Below, piece after piece: positions 10,612 through 20,974 of a stretch of DNA of 64,000 nt. Position 1 is the first letter of the stretch. Each line of letters starts with the position of its first letter. The DNA comes from Pelagibacteraceae bacterium AG-464-B04 (GTDB lineage: Bacteria > Pseudomonadota > Alphaproteobacteria > Pelagibacterales > Pelagibacteraceae): NCBI GenBank assembly GCA_003209225.1, contig QCRZ01000001.1, positions 1-64,000 of the forward strand, read 5' to 3'. Both the position numbers and the translations under genes were made by a program. The notes under the pieces were generated by a model that worked only from the letters and a program-made list of their open reading frames with translations, was not told where the DNA came from and did no database searches.

Positions 10612-12687
10612 ATGGCTAGAACACATAACTTAGATAAATATAGAAACATTGGAATTATGGCCCATATAGATGCGGGTAAAACAACAACTACTGAAAGAAT
10701 ATTATATTACACCGGAAAGAGTCATAAAATCGGCGAAGTTCATGATGGTGCAGCAACAATGGATTGGATGGAGCAAGAACAAGAAAGAGGAATAACAATT
10801 ACTTCAGCGGCAACAACTTGTTATTGGAACAATCATAGAATTAATATCATAGATACACCTGGGCATGTAGATTTTACCATTGAAGTAGAAAGATCATTAA
10901 AAGTTTTAGATGGAGCAGTTGCAGTTTTTGATGGGGTGGCAGGTGTTGAGCCACAATCGGAAACTGTTTGGAGACAAGCAGACAAATATAAAGTTCCACG
11001 GATTTGTTTTGTGAATAAATTAGATAGAACGGGGGCTGATTTTTTCAGATGTGTAGATATGATTAAAGATAGGTTGGGATCTAAGCCTTTGGTTATGCAA
11101 ATACCAGTTGGGATCGAAGCTTCATTAAAAGGTGTTATTGATTTAATTAAGATGAAAGCAGTAATCTGGAAAGATGAAACTTTAGGAGCTAAATTTGATT
11201 ATGTTGAAATTCCTGAAAACTTAAAAAACGAAGCTGAAAAATATAGAAAAGAATTAGTTGAAACTGCTGTAGAACAAGATGAAAAATTAATGGAAGACTA
11301 TTTAAATGGTAAAACAATATCCGAAAATGATTTAATATCTTGTGTTAGAAAAGGCTGTCTAAAGTTTGATTTTGTTCCAGTTTTAACAGGATCCGCATTT
11401 AAAAACAAAGGTGTGCAACCACTACTTGATGCAGTTGTTGATTTTCTTCCAAGTCCACTGGATATAGGAAATATTAGCGGTACCAAACCTGGATCTGACG
11501 ATAAATTAGAAAGAAAATTTGATGATAAAGAACCTTTTTCAGCATTGGCCTTTAAAGTAGCTAACGATCCATTCGTTGGTTCATTAACATTTATAAGAAT
11601 TTATTCAGGTACAATTAAATCAGGTACTGGAATGTACAATACCTCAAGAGATAAAGAAGAAAGAATTGGACGGATGCTTTTAATGCATGCAAATTCAAGA
11701 GAAGATATAAAAGAAGCTAATGCCGGAGATATTGTTGCACTAGCAGGTCTTAAATACACCATTACAGGACATACTCTTTCGGAAGAAGATAAACCAATAT
11801 TGTTAGAACCGATGGAATTTCCAGATCCGGTAATTGAAATTGCTGTAGAACCAAAAACCAAGGGAGATCAAGAAAAAATGGGTGAAGCTTTGGGAAGGTT
11901 AGCTAAAGAAGACCCATCATTTAGAGTTACTTCAGATGAAGAATCTGGACAAACTATTATCAAAGGAATGGGAGAACTTCACTTGGATATTATAGTAGAT
12001 AGAATGAAAAGAGAATTTAAGGTTGAGGCAAATATTGGGGCTCCACAAGTAGCATACAGAGAAACCATCTTAGGAAATGCAGAATTTGATTATATTCATA
12101 AAAAGCAAAGTGGCGGAGCTGGACAATTTGCGAGAGTTAAACTTTCAATTGAACCTTTAGAACCTGGTAAGGGTAGAGAAGTAGAAAATAAAATAAAAGG
12201 GGGAGCAATTCCAAAAGAATTCATTCCAGGAGTAGAAAAAGGCATAGAAAGTGTTTCAGATTCAGGAATTTTAGCTGGCTTCCCAATCATAGATTATAAA
12301 GTTACAATTATAGACGGTTTACATCATGACGTTGATTCAAGTGTTCTTGCATTTGAAATAGCATCAAGACATTGTTTTAAACAATTATGTACAAAAGCAT
12401 CATTGAAACTTTTAGAACCTATAATGAGGGTAGAAATTGTAACGCCGGAAGATTACATGGGAGATGTAATAGGGGATTTAAATAGTAGAAGAGGTCAAGT
12501 AGAAGGCACCGAGACAAGGGGTAATGCAACTGTAATCACAGGAATGGTACCGTTAGCAAATATGTTTGGTTATGTAAATAATTTAAGATCAATGTCACAA
12601 GGTAGGGCTCAATATTCAATGTTCTTTGATCATTATGAAAAAGTTCCACAAAATGTCCAAGAAGAAGTAACAAAGAAAATGGCATAA
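10612..12687 (+). CDS. fusA: Elongation factor G
   Basis: 691 residues, typical for the translocation GTPase EF-G. G-domain motifs are intact: [12 protein letters not shown] (P-loop, about residues 17-28), DTPGHVDF (G3) and [10 protein letters not shown] (G4). [16 protein letters not shown] and [11 protein letters not shown] belong to the later domains. It follows rpsG by 6 bases and precedes rpsJ by 3 bases. A tuf gene, common in this slot in other proteobacteria, is not present. Confidence 0.99.
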   Translation: MARTHNLDKYRNIGIMAHIDAGKTTTTERILYYTGKSHKIGEVHDGAATMDWMEQEQERGITITSAATTCYWNNHRINIIDTPGHVDFTIEVERSLKVLDGAVAVFDGVAGVEPQSETVWRQADKYKVPRICFVNKLDRTGADFFRCVDMIKDRLGSKPLVMQIPVGIEASLKGVIDLIKMKAVIWKDETLGAKFDYVEIPENLKNEAEKYRKELVETAVEQDEKLMEDYLNGKTISENDLISCVRKGCLKFDFVPVLTGSAFKNKGVQPLLDAVVDFLPSPLDIGNISGTKPGSDDKLERKFDDKEPFSALAFKVANDPFVGSLTFIRIYSGTIKSGTGMYNTSRDKEERIGRMLLMHANSREDIKEANAGDIVALAGLKYTITGHTLSEEDKPILLEPMEFPDPVIEIAVEPKTKGDQEKMGEALGRLAKEDPSFRVTSDEESGQTIIKGMGELHLDIIVDRMKREFKVEANIGAPQVAYRETILGNAEFDYIHKKQSGGAGQFARVKLSIEPLEPGKGREVENKIKGGAIPKEFIPGVEKGIESVSDSGILAGFPIIDYKVTIIDGLHHDVDSSVLAFEIASRHCFKQLCTKASLKLLEPIMRVEIVTPEDYMGDVIGDLNSRRGQVEGTETRGNATVITGMVPLANMFGYVNNLRSMSQGRAQYSMFFDHYEKVPQNVQEEVTKKMA

Positions 12688-12690
12688 ATT

Positions 12691-12999
12691 ATGAACAATC
12701 AAAATATAAGAATTAAATTAAGAGCCTATGACAACAAAATTTTAGATAAATCTACAATAGAAATAGTTAATACAGTAAAAAGAACTGGAGCAAATATAAA
12801 AGGCCCAATACCGCTACCAACAAAAATAGAAAAATATACAGTCTTAAGATCTCCTCATATTGATAAAAAAAGCAGAGAGCAATTTGAAACAAGAACTCAT
12901 AAAAGATTAATTGATATAATAGAACCTACGCCACAAACGGTCGAAGCTTTAATGAAATTAGATTTAGCTTCGGGAGTTGATGTAGAAATAAAAATATAA
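12691..12999 (+). CDS. rpsJ: 30S ribosomal protein S10 (uS10) / NusE
   Basis: 102 residues, full length. S10 belongs to the 30S head and also acts as NusE in antitermination. [14 protein letters not shown] at the N-terminus and [20 protein letters not shown] are hallmarks. It opens the S10 block directly behind fusA with no promoter space (3 bases), so S10 and str genes are probably on one transcript. Confidence 0.99.
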   Translation: MNNQNIRIKLRAYDNKILDKSTIEIVNTVKRTGANIKGPIPLPTKIEKYTVLRSPHIDKKSREQFETRTHKRLIDIIEPTPQTVEALMKLDLASGVDVEIKI

Positions 13000-13007
13000 G
13001 GATATAA

Positions 13008-13724
13008 ATGATAAGTGTCGGATTGATGGGCAGAAAAATAGGAATGAGTAGAGAATTCTTTCCTATGGGTTTATCTGTTCCGGTTACCGTAATACGTATA
13101 GAAAAAGGTAGAGTGATTGATTTAATTACAAAAGATAAAAGAGGCTATGATGCTGTAAGAGTTGGTTTTGGAAAAATTAAGTCAACAAAATTAAGTAAGG
13201 CGATGAAGGGTTTTTATGCAAAAAAGTCTACCGAAACTAAGAAATACTTAAAAGAATATCGAGTAAAAGATTTAACAAACTACAAAGAAGGAAATGAAAT
13301 AGGTTTAGAGATCTTTAAAGATATAAAATTTGTTGATGTAACTTCTAAAACTATAGGAAAAGGATTTGCTGGTGTTATGAAAAAATATAATTTTGCTGGT
13401 TTAAGAGCTTCACACGGTGTTTCAGTATCACACCGTTCACACGGCTCTACAGGTCAAAGACAAGATCCAGGAAAAGTATTTAAGGGAAAAAAAATGGCAG
13501 GTCATATGGGAGATAAATATAGAACTATGTTAAATTTAGAAATTGTAAAATCTGATTTAACTAATGATTTAATTTATTTAAAAGGATCTATTCCTGGTTC
13601 AAAAAATTCGTTAGTTTTTTTAAGAAATTCTGTAAAAAAAATTACAAAAAAAACACTTTCTGAAAAATATAAATTAATAATAAAAAATGATGAAAAAAAA
13701 GAACCTATTAAAGAAACTAAATGA
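13008..13724 (+). CDS. rplC: 50S ribosomal protein L3 (uL3)
   Basis: 238 residues, about 30 longer than the E. coli protein because of a lysine-rich C-terminal tail ending EKKEPIKETK. The conserved HGVSVSHRSHGSTGQRQDPG loop (about residues 138-157), which reaches the peptidyl-transferase centre, is present. A Shine-Dalgarno-like AAGGA lies just before the ATG. The end overlaps the start of rplD by 4 bases. Confidence 0.98.
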   Translation: MISVGLMGRKIGMSREFFPMGLSVPVTVIRIEKGRVIDLITKDKRGYDAVRVGFGKIKSTKLSKAMKGFYAKKSTETKKYLKEYRVKDLTNYKEGNEIGLEIFKDIKFVDVTSKTIGKGFAGVMKKYNFAGLRASHGVSVSHRSHGSTGQRQDPGKVFKGKKMAGHMGDKYRTMLNLEIVKSDLTNDLIYLKGSIPGSKNSLVFLRNSVKKITKKTLSEKYKLIIKNDEKKEPIKETK

Positions 13725-14350
13725 AAATAGATAGTATAAATATTAACGGTAAAGTGTCAGAATTCGAAATCTCTGAGAAAATTTTTTCATCTAAAATTAA
13801 TAGCAAGTTAATATCCCAGGTAATTCATGCTCAAATATCGTATTTAAAACCAAGAGTAGCTAAAACTAAGCAGAGAAATGAGATAATTGGATCTACAGCA
13901 AAAATTTATGCCCAAAAAGGAACTGGTAACGCTAGGCATGCAAGTAGAAAAGCGCCAATTTTTGTTGGTGGTGGTGTTGCTCATGGACCAAAGGGCAATG
14001 TTTATAGGATTAAAAAAATTAATAAAAAGCAAAAAAAGACAAGTTTAATAAGCGCAATATCCCAAAGATACAAAGAAAAAAGTTTAATTATTTTTGACGA
14101 TATACAAAGCAAGATTAATAAAACAAAAGATTTTTATAAATTTCTTAAAAAAAATAATATTAGCAATGCATTAATAGTAGTAGATGCAAAATCTAAAAAA
14201 AATATTGAAATGTCAGCAAGAAATATAGCTAATATAAAGCTTATTGACACCTTATACTTGTCTACTTATGACATTTTAAAGTTTAAAAAGATTGTATTTA
14301 CGCAGTCTTCAACTAAAGAACTAGAAAAAAAATTTTTAAAACATGAATAA
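13721..14350 (+). CDS. rplD: 50S ribosomal protein L4 (uL4)
   Basis: 209 residues, normal length. The extended loop with KIYAQKGTGNARHASRKAP and GGGVAHGPK lines the exit tunnel. In gammaproteobacteria L4 also controls the S10 operon through its leader; no such leader is visible here because fusA abuts rpsJ. It overlaps rplC by 4 and rplW by 8 bases. Confidence 0.98.
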   Translation: MKIDSININGKVSEFEISEKIFSSKINSKLISQVIHAQISYLKPRVAKTKQRNEIIGSTAKIYAQKGTGNARHASRKAPIFVGGGVAHGPKGNVYRIKKINKKQKKTSLISAISQRYKEKSLIIFDDIQSKINKTKDFYKFLKKNNISNALIVVDAKSKKNIEMSARNIANIKLIDTLYLSTYDILKFKKIVFTQSSTKELEKKFLKHE

Positions 14351-14636
14351 AGTTCATCTATATGATTGCATATTGAGTCCTGTTGTTACTGAAAAATCAA
14401 CAAATTTGTCTGAAATGAACAAAGTGGTTTTTAAAGTTAATGTTTCAGCAAATAAAAAAAATGTTAAAAAAAATATTGAAAAAATATTTAAAGTTAATGT
14501 TGTCAAGGTAAATATAATAAATAAAAAAAATAGATTAAAAACGGTCAGGGGAAAAAAAGTTAAGGTTCAGGGATATAAAAAAGCTATAGTCACTCTTAAA
14601 AAGGGAGACAATATAGATTTAACAACAGGAATTTAA
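14343..14636 (+). CDS. rplW: 50S ribosomal protein L23 (uL23)
   Basis: 97 residues. L23 lies at the tunnel exit, where trigger factor and SRP dock. The N-terminal YDCILSPVVTEKS motif and the KVKVQGYKKAIVTLKKGDNI segment identify it. It starts 8 bases inside rplD and is followed directly by rplB with no gap. Confidence 0.98.
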   Translation: MNKVHLYDCILSPVVTEKSTNLSEMNKVVFKVNVSANKKNVKKNIEKIFKVNVVKVNIINKKNRLKTVRGKKVKVQGYKKAIVTLKKGDNIDLTTGI

Positions 14637-15467
14637 ATGTCATTAAAAACTTTTAAACCATATACGAAATCAACACGTGGAACAGTTATCTTAACAAGAA
14701 ATAAACTTTGGAAAGGTAAATCAGTAAAATCACTAACAATAGGAAAAAAATCTTCATCAGGGAGAAATAATTTAGGCAGAATTACTTCACGGAGAAGAGG
14801 AGCGGGACATAAAAAAAAATATAGAAAAATAGATTTTTATAGAAATAAAAATGATATCGAAGCAGTAGTTGAAAGAATTGAATATGACCCAAATAGAACT
14901 TGCCACATTATGTTAGTAAAATATGAAGATGGTGAAAAATCTTATGTTTTACATCCACAAAATTTGAAAATTGGTGACAAAATTGTTTCTGGAAATAAAA
15001 AAGAAATAAAAATAGGAAATTGTATGCCTTTACAAGATATTCCAGCAGGTACCTCTATCCATAATGTTGAAATGGAAGCTGGCGCAGGAGCAAAAATTGC
15101 AAGATCGGCAGGTGCTTCAGTTCAAATTAGTGGATCTGATGGTAAATATTCTATAATTAAATTAGCATCCGGAGAAATAAGAAGAGTAATTAGTACAGCA
15201 AAGGCAACCATAGGAGTTTTGTCAAATCCTGATCAAAAAAATATAAAAATTGGAAAAGCTGGAAGAAATAGATGGCTCGGAGTAAGACCAAGTGTCCGTG
15301 GAGTTGTAATGAATCCAGTTGATCATCCCCACGGAGGCGGTGAAGGAAAAACTTCAGGTGGTAGGCATCCTGTTTCACCATGGGGGCAATCAGCAAAAGG
15401 TTTAAAAACGCGTAACAACAAACGAACAAATAAATTCATTATTTCAAGAAGGGGTAAAAAGGTATAA
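14637..15467 (+). CDS. rplB: 50S ribosomal protein L2 (uL2)
   Basis: 276 residues, standard length. L2 is needed for subunit joining and peptidyl-transferase activity. [20 protein letters not shown] and the C-terminal [16 protein letters not shown] loop (about residues 222-237), with the conserved functional histidine, are present. Its ATG immediately follows the rplW stop. Confidence 0.99.
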   Translation: MSLKTFKPYTKSTRGTVILTRNKLWKGKSVKSLTIGKKSSSGRNNLGRITSRRRGAGHKKKYRKIDFYRNKNDIEAVVERIEYDPNRTCHIMLVKYEDGEKSYVLHPQNLKIGDKIVSGNKKEIKIGNCMPLQDIPAGTSIHNVEMEAGAGAKIARSAGASVQISGSDGKYSIIKLASGEIRRVISTAKATIGVLSNPDQKNIKIGKAGRNRWLGVRPSVRGVVMNPVDHPHGGGEGKTSGGRHPVSPWGQSAKGLKTRNNKRTNKFIISRRGKKV

Positions 15468-15472
15468 TAAAT

Positions 15473-15805
15473 ATGTCTAGATCAGTTTGGAAAGGACCTT
15501 TTGTTGAACCAAGTTTAATTAAAAAGGTTGAAAAGCATAAAAAACAAAGTGACAAAAAACCAATTAAAACATGGTCAAGAAAATCTACCGTTATCCCTGA
15601 CTTTATAGGTATTAGTTTTTTAATTTATAACGGAAAAAAATTTATTCCAATAACAATTTCTGAAGATATGGTTGGTCATAAACTGGGCGAATTTTCTCCT
15701 ACAAGAACATTTGCTGGCCACACTCCAGCAGATAAAAAAGCCGCTCAAGAGAAAGCATTAACCCCTCAAGCAAAAAAAGAAACAACTTCAAATGAAAAAA
15801 AATAA
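15473..15805 (+). CDS. rpsS: 30S ribosomal protein S19 (uS19)
   Basis: 110 residues; the core ([41 protein letters not shown]) is typical. A C-terminal tail of about 18 residues beyond the E. coli length is lysine/alanine-rich. The 3' end overlaps rplV by 14 bases, so the tail codons also encode the start of L22 in another frame. Confidence 0.98.
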   Translation: MSRSVWKGPFVEPSLIKKVEKHKKQSDKKPIKTWSRKSTVIPDFIGISFLIYNGKKFIPITISEDMVGHKLGEFSPTRTFAGHTPADKKAAQEKALTPQAKKETTSNEKK

Positions 15806-16190
15806 ACAAAAAAAAGAAAAACAAAATTTAGTTAAAACTACTAACAAAAATGTTAGAAGTAGCACAAGAAAAATTAGTGTTATATTAAAAGGTATTGTTG
15901 GAAAAAAAGTTGAACATGCTTTAAGAGATTTAACCTTTGCAAATCAAAGAATATGTAAAGATATTAAAAAAACAATTAACACTGCAGTTGCTGACGCAGA
16001 AAATAATTTTCAATATGATATTGATAATTTATTTATAAAGGAAGCTTATTGTGGCAAATCTATTGTTATGAAAAGATTTAGACCAAGAGCAAAAGGAAGA
16101 GCCAGTGCTATTAAAAAGCCTTATAGCAATGTAACTATTATATTATCAGATAAAATAAAAAAAGAGGAGAAACATGGGGCAAAAAGTTAA
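15792..16190 (+). CDS. rplV: 50S ribosomal protein L22 (uL22)
   Basis: 132 residues with a basic N-terminal extension of about 20 residues over E. coli L22. The core [20 protein letters not shown] and the hairpin region [19 protein letters not shown], which lines the exit tunnel, are clear. It overlaps both neighbours: 14 bases with rpsS and 17 with rpsC. Confidence 0.98.
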   Translation: MKKNKQKKEKQNLVKTTNKNVRSSTRKISVILKGIVGKKVEHALRDLTFANQRICKDIKKTINTAVADAENNFQYDIDNLFIKEAYCGKSIVMKRFRPRAKGRASAIKKPYSNVTIILSDKIKKEEKHGAKS

Positions 16191-16833
16191 TCCAGTAGGT
16201 TTTAGATTGGGAATTAATAGAGGTTGGGACTCTATATGGTTTGCTAAAAAAGATCAGTTTGGGAATAATTTAATCGAAGATTTTAATATAAGAAATTATA
16301 TTAAAAAAAATGTTGTAAATTCTGGAATTTCTAAAGTTATGATTGAAAGAACAACAAAAAAATGTTTTGTAACAATTTATACCTCAAGACCAGGATTTGT
16401 TATTGGAAAAAAAGGTAGTGATATAGAGAAAATTAAAAAAAAACTATCAAAATTTAGCAATAATGAAGTTATTTTAAATATTAAAGAGGTAAAAAAACCT
16501 GAATTAAATAGTTATTTAGTTGCTGAAAATATTGCTCAACAGCTTGTTAAAAGAATAGCTTACAGAAGAGCTATGAAAAGAGCTATGCAATCAGCTCTTA
16601 GATTGGGTGCAAAAGGAATAAAAGTTTGTGTAAGCGGAAGATTGGGTGGAAATGAAATAGCTCGATCTGAATGGCTAAGAGAAGGCAGTGTGCCTTTACA
16701 TACCTTGAGAGCGGATGTTGATTATGCTGATACAGAAGCTTTAACAACTTATGGTATGATAGGAATTAAAGTTTGGATATATAAAGGGAAAATTTTTAAA
16801 AGCGAATTTAATCAGGAAACTAATAAAGGCTAA
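16174..16833 (+). CDS. rpsC: 30S ribosomal protein S3 (uS3)
   Basis: 219 residues. The N-terminal [13 protein letters not shown], the KH domain with [16 protein letters not shown] (about residues 66-81), and the C-terminal domain [24 protein letters not shown] are all present. It helps form the mRNA entry tunnel. A GAGGAGAA sequence before the ATG is one of the better Shine-Dalgarno sites in the block. Confidence 0.99.
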   Translation: MGQKVNPVGFRLGINRGWDSIWFAKKDQFGNNLIEDFNIRNYIKKNVVNSGISKVMIERTTKKCFVTIYTSRPGFVIGKKGSDIEKIKKKLSKFSNNEVILNIKEVKKPELNSYLVAENIAQQLVKRIAYRRAMKRAMQSALRLGAKGIKVCVSGRLGGNEIARSEWLREGSVPLHTLRADVDYADTEALTTYGMIGIKVWIYKGKIFKSEFNQETNKG

Positions 16834-16835
16834 AC

Positions 16836-17240
16836 ATGTTACAACCAGCAAGAACAAAATATAGAAAGTCGCATAAAGGTAGAATTCATGGTAAAGCTCA
16901 AAGATGTGACAAGTTAAATTATGGTGCTTTTGGTCTTAAAGCATTGCAGCCTGAAAGAATTGTTTCAAATCAAATAGAAGCAGCAAGAGTTGCTTTAACC
17001 AGACACATGAAAAGAACTGGAAAAGTTTGGTCAAGGATATTTCCAAATATTCCAGTCTCAAAAAAACCTACAGAAGTGCGTATGGGAAAAGGCAAAGGAT
17101 CACCAGAATATTGGGTATGTCGAGTAAAACCAGGAAGAATTTTATTTGAAGTAGATGGAGTTAAAGAAATTGTTGCAAAAGAAGCATTATATAAAGCTTC
17201 AGCAAAACTTCCAATAAAAACAAAATTTGTTAAAAGATAA
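16836..17240 (+). CDS. rplP: 50S ribosomal protein L16 (uL16)
   Basis: 134 residues, normal. L16 helps bind A-site tRNA and organises the centre of the 50[17 protein letters not shown] and the [14 protein letters not shown] segment are hallmark. It follows rpsC by 2 bases and precedes rpmC by 3. Confidence 0.99.
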   Translation: MLQPARTKYRKSHKGRIHGKAQRCDKLNYGAFGLKALQPERIVSNQIEAARVALTRHMKRTGKVWSRIFPNIPVSKKPTEVRMGKGKGSPEYWVCRVKPGRILFEVDGVKEIVAKEALYKASAKLPIKTKFVKR

Positions 17241-17243
17241 TTT

Positions 17244-17426
17244 ATGAAAATAAAAGAAATTAAAAAGCTATCAGAAGATCAATTAAGCCAAAATTTAAAT
17301 AAATTAAAGAAAGATTTATTTAATTTAAGATTTAAAAAAGTAAATGGTCAACTAACTAATCCATCAAAATTAAATGAAATAAAAAAATCAATAGCAAGGA
17401 CAAATACATTTCTTAGAAAAAAATAA
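17244..17426 (+). CDS. rpmC: 50S ribosomal protein L29 (uL29)
   Basis: 60 residues, a two-helix protein at the tunnel exit. EIKKLSEDQLSQNLNKLKKDLFNLR followed by KSIARTNTFLR fits the family pattern, and it is in the canonical place between rplP and rpsQ. Confidence 0.97.
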   Translation: MKIKEIKKLSEDQLSQNLNKLKKDLFNLRFKKVNGQLTNPSKLNEIKKSIARTNTFLRKK

Positions 17427-17427
17427 T

Positions 17428-17664
17428 ATGTCAAAAAATATTTTAAAAGGAAAAGTTATTAGTAACAAAAGTGAAAAAACCATAGTTGTTTTGGTTGAGA
17501 GAAAATATCAACATCCTTTCCTTAAAAAAGTTGTTAAAACAAAAAAAAAATACCACGCACATGACGAAAAAAATAAATTTAAAATTGGTGATGTTGTTGA
17601 AATTGAAGAATCAAGACCATTTTCTAAAAATAAACGATTCAAAGTTTTGGAGAAAAGTACATGA
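17428..17664 (+). CDS. rpsQ: 30S ribosomal protein S17 (uS17)
   Basis: 78 residues, an OB-fold 16S rRNA-binding protein. It has the [19 protein letters not shown] opening and the [19 protein letters not shown] close. The gap from rpmC is 1 base and the overlap with rplN is 4 bases. Confidence 0.98.
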   Translation: MSKNILKGKVISNKSEKTIVVLVERKYQHPFLKKVVKTKKKYHAHDEKNKFKIGDVVEIEESRPFSKNKRFKVLEKST

Positions 17665-18029
17665 TACAAGTTCAAACAGAGTTATTAGTTGCAGACAACA
17701 CCGGTGCTAAAAGAATAGAGTGCATAAAGGTTTTGGGTGGTTCAAAAAGAAGATATGCATCCGTTGGTGATACAATAGTCGTTAGTGTCAAGGAAGCAAT
17801 TCCTAAAGGAAAAGTTAAAAAAGGGTCTGTACATAAAGCTATAATAGTAAGGACAAAACAGGGAATTTTTAGAAATGATGGATCAAAGGTAAAATTTGAT
17901 AATAATGCAGCAGTATTAACTGATGAAAAAGGCGAGCCACTTGGAACAAGAATTTTTGGTCCAGTTACTCGCGAACTAAGATCAAAGGGTCAAATGAAAA
18001 TAATTTCTTTAGCGCCGGAGGTTTTATAA
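17661..18029 (+). CDS. rplN: 50S ribosomal protein L14 (uL14)
   Basis: 122 residues, exactly typical. [19 protein letters not shown] at the start and [13 protein letters not shown] near the end identify L14, which forms an intersubunit bridge. The start overlaps the rpsQ stop (ATGA), so the two are probably translationally coupled. Confidence 0.99.
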   Translation: MIQVQTELLVADNTGAKRIECIKVLGGSKRRYASVGDTIVVSVKEAIPKGKVKKGSVHKAIIVRTKQGIFRNDGSKVKFDNNAAVLTDEKGEPLGTRIFGPVTRELRSKGQMKIISLAPEVL

Positions 18030-18032
18030 AAA

Positions 18033-18290
18033 ATGCATTTAAAAAAAGGAAATTTAGTAAAAATACTTACCGGAAAAGATAAAAATAAGTCAGGTGAAAT
18101 TATTGAATTAATTAAAAAACATAATAAAGCAAAAGTGAAGGGTATAAATTTAGTTAAGAAACATTTAAAAGCAACTAAAGAAAAAAAAGGTGGGATTATT
18201 TCTAAGGAAAACTTCATCCATTTGTCTAATCTTGCTTTACAAGAAACAAATAAAAAAATTGAAAAAAAAAAGAAAGTAGCTAAAAAATGA
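18033..18290 (+). CDS. rplX: 50S ribosomal protein L24 (uL24), short form
   Basis: 85 residues against about 100-105 in most bacteria. The N-terminal KOW domain ([19 protein letters not shown]) and the [12 protein letters not shown] segment are intact. The usual C-terminal segment is cut down to a lysine-rich tail ending KKKVAKK. It overlaps rplE by 4 bases. Identity is secure from sequence and position. Confidence 0.96.
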   Translation: MHLKKGNLVKILTGKDKNKSGEIIELIKKHNKAKVKGINLVKKHLKATKEKKGGIISKENFIHLSNLALQETNKKIEKKKKVAKK

Positions 18291-18841
18291 ATCCAAGATT
18301 AAAAGAGCAATATTTTTCAAAAATACAAATTGATTTAATAAATAAACTTTCATTAAAAAATAAATTAATGGTTCCACGGCTAGAAAAAGTTGTAATTAAT
18401 ATGGGATTGGGTAATGACGGTAATGATAAGAAAATTTTAAAATCATGTACTGAAGACTTAGCATCTATTACTGGTCAAAAACCAGTTGTTACAAAGTTTA
18501 AAAAATCTATTTCAAATTTTAAATCAAGAAAGGATAGTTTGTCAGGATTAAAAGTTACTTTAAGAAAAAATAAAATGTATGAATTTATTGATAGATTAGT
18601 AAATATTGCACTTCCAAGAATTAAAGACTTTAGAGGTCTAAATCCAAAAAGTTTTGATGCGTTCGGAAATTATACTTTTGGAATTAAAGAGCATATTATT
18701 TTTCCAGAGGTAAATTTTGATAAAGTTGAAAAAATAAGAGGAATGGACATAACAATTGTAACAAAAGGATCAAATAAAAATCATGTTTTAGCTTTGCTAA
18801 AAGAATTTAACTTTCCTTTTAATACAGAAAAGAAAAATTAA
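18287..18841 (+). CDS. rplE: 50S ribosomal protein L5 (uL5)
   Basis: 184 residues, typical. L5 binds 5S rRNA and contacts P-site t[35 protein letters not shown] and [11 protein letters not shown] are conserved. It starts within the rplX stop (ATGA overlap). Confidence 0.99.
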   Translation: MNPRLKEQYFSKIQIDLINKLSLKNKLMVPRLEKVVINMGLGNDGNDKKILKSCTEDLASITGQKPVVTKFKKSISNFKSRKDSLSGLKVTLRKNKMYEFIDRLVNIALPRIKDFRGLNPKSFDAFGNYTFGIKEHIIFPEVNFDKVEKIRGMDITIVTKGSNKNHVLALLKEFNFPFNTEKKN

Positions 18842-18854
18842 AAGTAGAGGAACT

Positions 18855-19160
18855 ATGGCAAAAAAAAGCACAATAAATAGAAATAAAAAAAGAATTAAAA
18901 TGAATAAAAAATTCTTAAATAAAAGAAAAAAACTAAAAAATATAGTAATGGACAAAAAAATAAGTTTAGAAGAAAGATTTAAAGCACAGATGAAACTATC
19001 TAAATTACCAAGAAATTCAGCCAAGACAAGAATTAAAAATAGATGCGAAATTACAGGAAGATCTCATGGAGTTTATAGAAAATTAAAAGTTTCAAGAATT
19101 TATTTAAGAAAGTTATGCCTAGAAGGAAAAATCCCAGGCATGGTTAAATCAAGTTGGTAG
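18855..19160 (+). CDS. rpsN: 30S ribosomal protein S14 (uS14), zinc-independent form
   Basis: 101 residues, the long form without the two CxxC zinc motifs; only one cysteine remains in the [15 protein letters not shown] segment. That makes it the C-minus type usual in proteobacteria. An AGAGGA Shine-Dalgarno sequence lies 5 bases before the ATG. Very lysine-rich N-terminal half. Confidence 0.98.
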   Translation: MAKKSTINRNKKRIKMNKKFLNKRKKLKNIVMDKKISLEERFKAQMKLSKLPRNSAKTRIKNRCEITGRSHGVYRKLKVSRIYLRKLCLEGKIPGMVKSSW

Positions 19161-19175
19161 GAAAGGAATAAATAT

Positions 19176-19574
19176 ATGAGTTTTTCAGATCCCGTTGGAG
19201 ACATGATAGCAAGAATCCAAAATGGACAAATGAGAGCTAGCAGCAAAATTCAAATGCCCGCTTCAACATTTAAAGGTAAAATTCTAGAAGTTTTAAAAAG
19301 AGAGGGCTTTATATCAAATTATTCCTTAGAGGAAGATGAGCAAAAAAAATCTAATTTTTTAATAAATTTAAAATATAATTCTGGTTCACCAGTAATTAGC
19401 AATATTGAAAGAATATCTAAGCCTGGAAGAAGATTTTATTCAAGTGCCGAAAGTATCCCAAAAATTCAAAATGGCTTAGGTATAGCAATTGTTTCTACTT
19501 CGAAAGGGGTCATGACTGACTCTGAAGCTAGAAAAGCAAATCTAGGTGGTGAAATTATTTGTAAGGTTTTTTAA
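19176..19574 (+). CDS. rpsH: 30S ribosomal protein S8 (uS8)
   Basis: 132 residues, normal. DPVGDMIARIQNGQ at the N-terminus and the C-terminal STSKGVMTDSEARKANLGGE are hallmarks. S8 binds central-domain 16S rRNA and in E. coli represses the spc operon. The stop and the rplF start share one base (TAATG). Confidence 0.99.
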   Translation: MSFSDPVGDMIARIQNGQMRASSKIQMPASTFKGKILEVLKREGFISNYSLEEDEQKKSNFLINLKYNSGSPVISNIERISKPGRRFYSSAESIPKIQNGLGIAIVSTSKGVMTDSEARKANLGGEIICKVF

Positions 19575-20116
19575 TGTCAAAAATAGGAAAGAAAAAAATA
19601 ATAATACCTAATGGAGTAAATATTTCAGTTGATGAAAATAATTTAAATATTAAAGGCCCAAATGGAAACAAAAGTATGAGTTTAGATAGAAAAGTTTTTG
19701 AAGTAAATCTTATTGAAAATAAAGAAATTTCTATTAAGCCTATAAATAAAGCAACTGATGAAATCAAAAAAGATTGGGGCATGAACAGAAGTCTTCTTAA
19801 TAATGCAATAATTGGTGTAAATAAGGGTTATGAAAAAATTTTAGAAATGACTGGAGTTGGATATAGAGCTGCTATTAAAGGAAATCATCTAAACTTACAA
19901 CTAGGTTACAGCCATGATATCAATTTTGAAATACCTAAAGATGTAAAAATTATGGTTGAAAAACAAACTACAATTAAAATTAATGGAACAGATAAGCAGG
20001 TGGTCGGCCAAATAGCTTCTAAAATTAAGTCTTACAGACCTCCAGAACCTTATAAAGGAAAAGGAATTAAAGTTAAGGGTGAGTATATTTTACGTAAAGA
20101 AGGGAAAAAAAAATAA
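19574..20116 (+). CDS. rplF: 50S ribosomal protein L6 (uL6)
   Basis: 180 residues, two repeated domains as usual. SKIGKKKIIIPNGVNI, GVNKGYEKILEMTGVGYRA and YRPPEPYKGKGIKVKGE are diagnostic. It sits near the factor-binding centre at the base of the stalk and starts on the last base of rpsH. Confidence 0.99.
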   Translation: MSKIGKKKIIIPNGVNISVDENNLNIKGPNGNKSMSLDRKVFEVNLIENKEISIKPINKATDEIKKDWGMNRSLLNNAIIGVNKGYEKILEMTGVGYRAAIKGNHLNLQLGYSHDINFEIPKDVKIMVEKQTTIKINGTDKQVVGQIASKIKSYRPPEPYKGKGIKVKGEYILRKEGKKK

Positions 20117-20119
20117 ACT

Positions 20120-20476
20120 ATGAAACTTAATAGGAAAAATAAAAAAAAATTAAGAGTTAGGAATAAATTAAAAAAGACAAATAAAAGTAATAGATTGAGA
20201 CTTACCATAAATAGGTCTAGTAAAAATATTTCTGCTCAAATAGTGAATGATAACGAAAGTAAAACTCTTGTAGCCGCTTCTTCTGTAGAAAGAGATTTAA
20301 AAAATATGAAAAAAACTAAAAAAATGGATTTATCTCTATTTGTAGCTGAAGCTTTAGCTAAAAGAGCAAATGATAAAAAAATTACAAAAGTATTTTTTGA
20401 TAGAGGATCTTATAAATATCATGGAAGAGTTAAACTATTAGCGGAAACTTTAAGAAAAAAAGGTTTGGATTTTTAG
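20120..20476 (+). CDS. rplR: 50S ribosomal protein L18 (uL18)
   Basis: 118 residues, a 5S rRNA-binding protein. [20 protein letters not shown] and the C-terminal [21 protein letters not shown] are typical. The N-terminal 20 residues are almost entirely basic. rpsE follows directly. Confidence 0.98.
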   Translation: MKLNRKNKKKLRVRNKLKKTNKSNRLRLTINRSSKNISAQIVNDNESKTLVAASSVERDLKNMKKTKKMDLSLFVAEALAKRANDKKITKVFFDRGSYKYHGRVKLLAETLRKKGLDF

Positions 20477-20974
20477 ATGGCAAATAATGATTTAAAAGAA
20501 AAACTAATTTATATTAACCGAATTACCAAAGTTGTAAAAGGTGGAAGGCGTTTTGCATTTTCAGCCTTAGTTGTAGTAGGAGATCAATTGGGTAAATTAG
20601 GTATAGCTCACGCTAAATCTAAACAAGTATCCGACGCTATTAAAAAAGCTACTGAAGTAGCTAAAAGAAAACTTGTCCACATATCTTTAAAAGATGGAAG
20701 AACTTTGCATCATGATATTCTTGGTAAAAAAGGATCTGGAAAAGTTCTTTTAAGATCTGCTCCAAAAGGAACAGGTATAATTGCAGGAGGACCCATCAGA
20801 GCTGTTTGCGAAGTAGTTGGTATAAAGGATATTGTAGCTAAATCTTTAGGATCGTCTAATCCTCACAATGTAGTTCGAGCTTGTATGAAAGCACTTATGA
20901 GTCAAACTTCTCCAAAAAATATATCTTTTTTAAGAGGAAAAAAAATATCAGAAATTGTCGAGAAAAGAGGCTAA
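20477..20974 (+). CDS. rpsE: 30S ribosomal protein S5 (uS5)
   Basis: 165 residues. The double-stranded RNA-binding fold motif KVVKGGRRFAFSALVVVGD and the LRSAPKGTGIIAGGPIRAV segment are clear. S5 affects accuracy and mRNA unwinding. The stop is followed at once by the rplO ATG, leaving no room for rpmD, which normally separates these two genes. Confidence 0.99.
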   Translation: MANNDLKEKLIYINRITKVVKGGRRFAFSALVVVGDQLGKLGIAHAKSKQVSDAIKKATEVAKRKLVHISLKDGRTLHHDILGKKGSGKVLLRSAPKGTGIIAGGPIRAVCEVVGIKDIVAKSLGSSNPHNVVRACMKALMSQTSPKNISFLRGKKISEIVEKRG

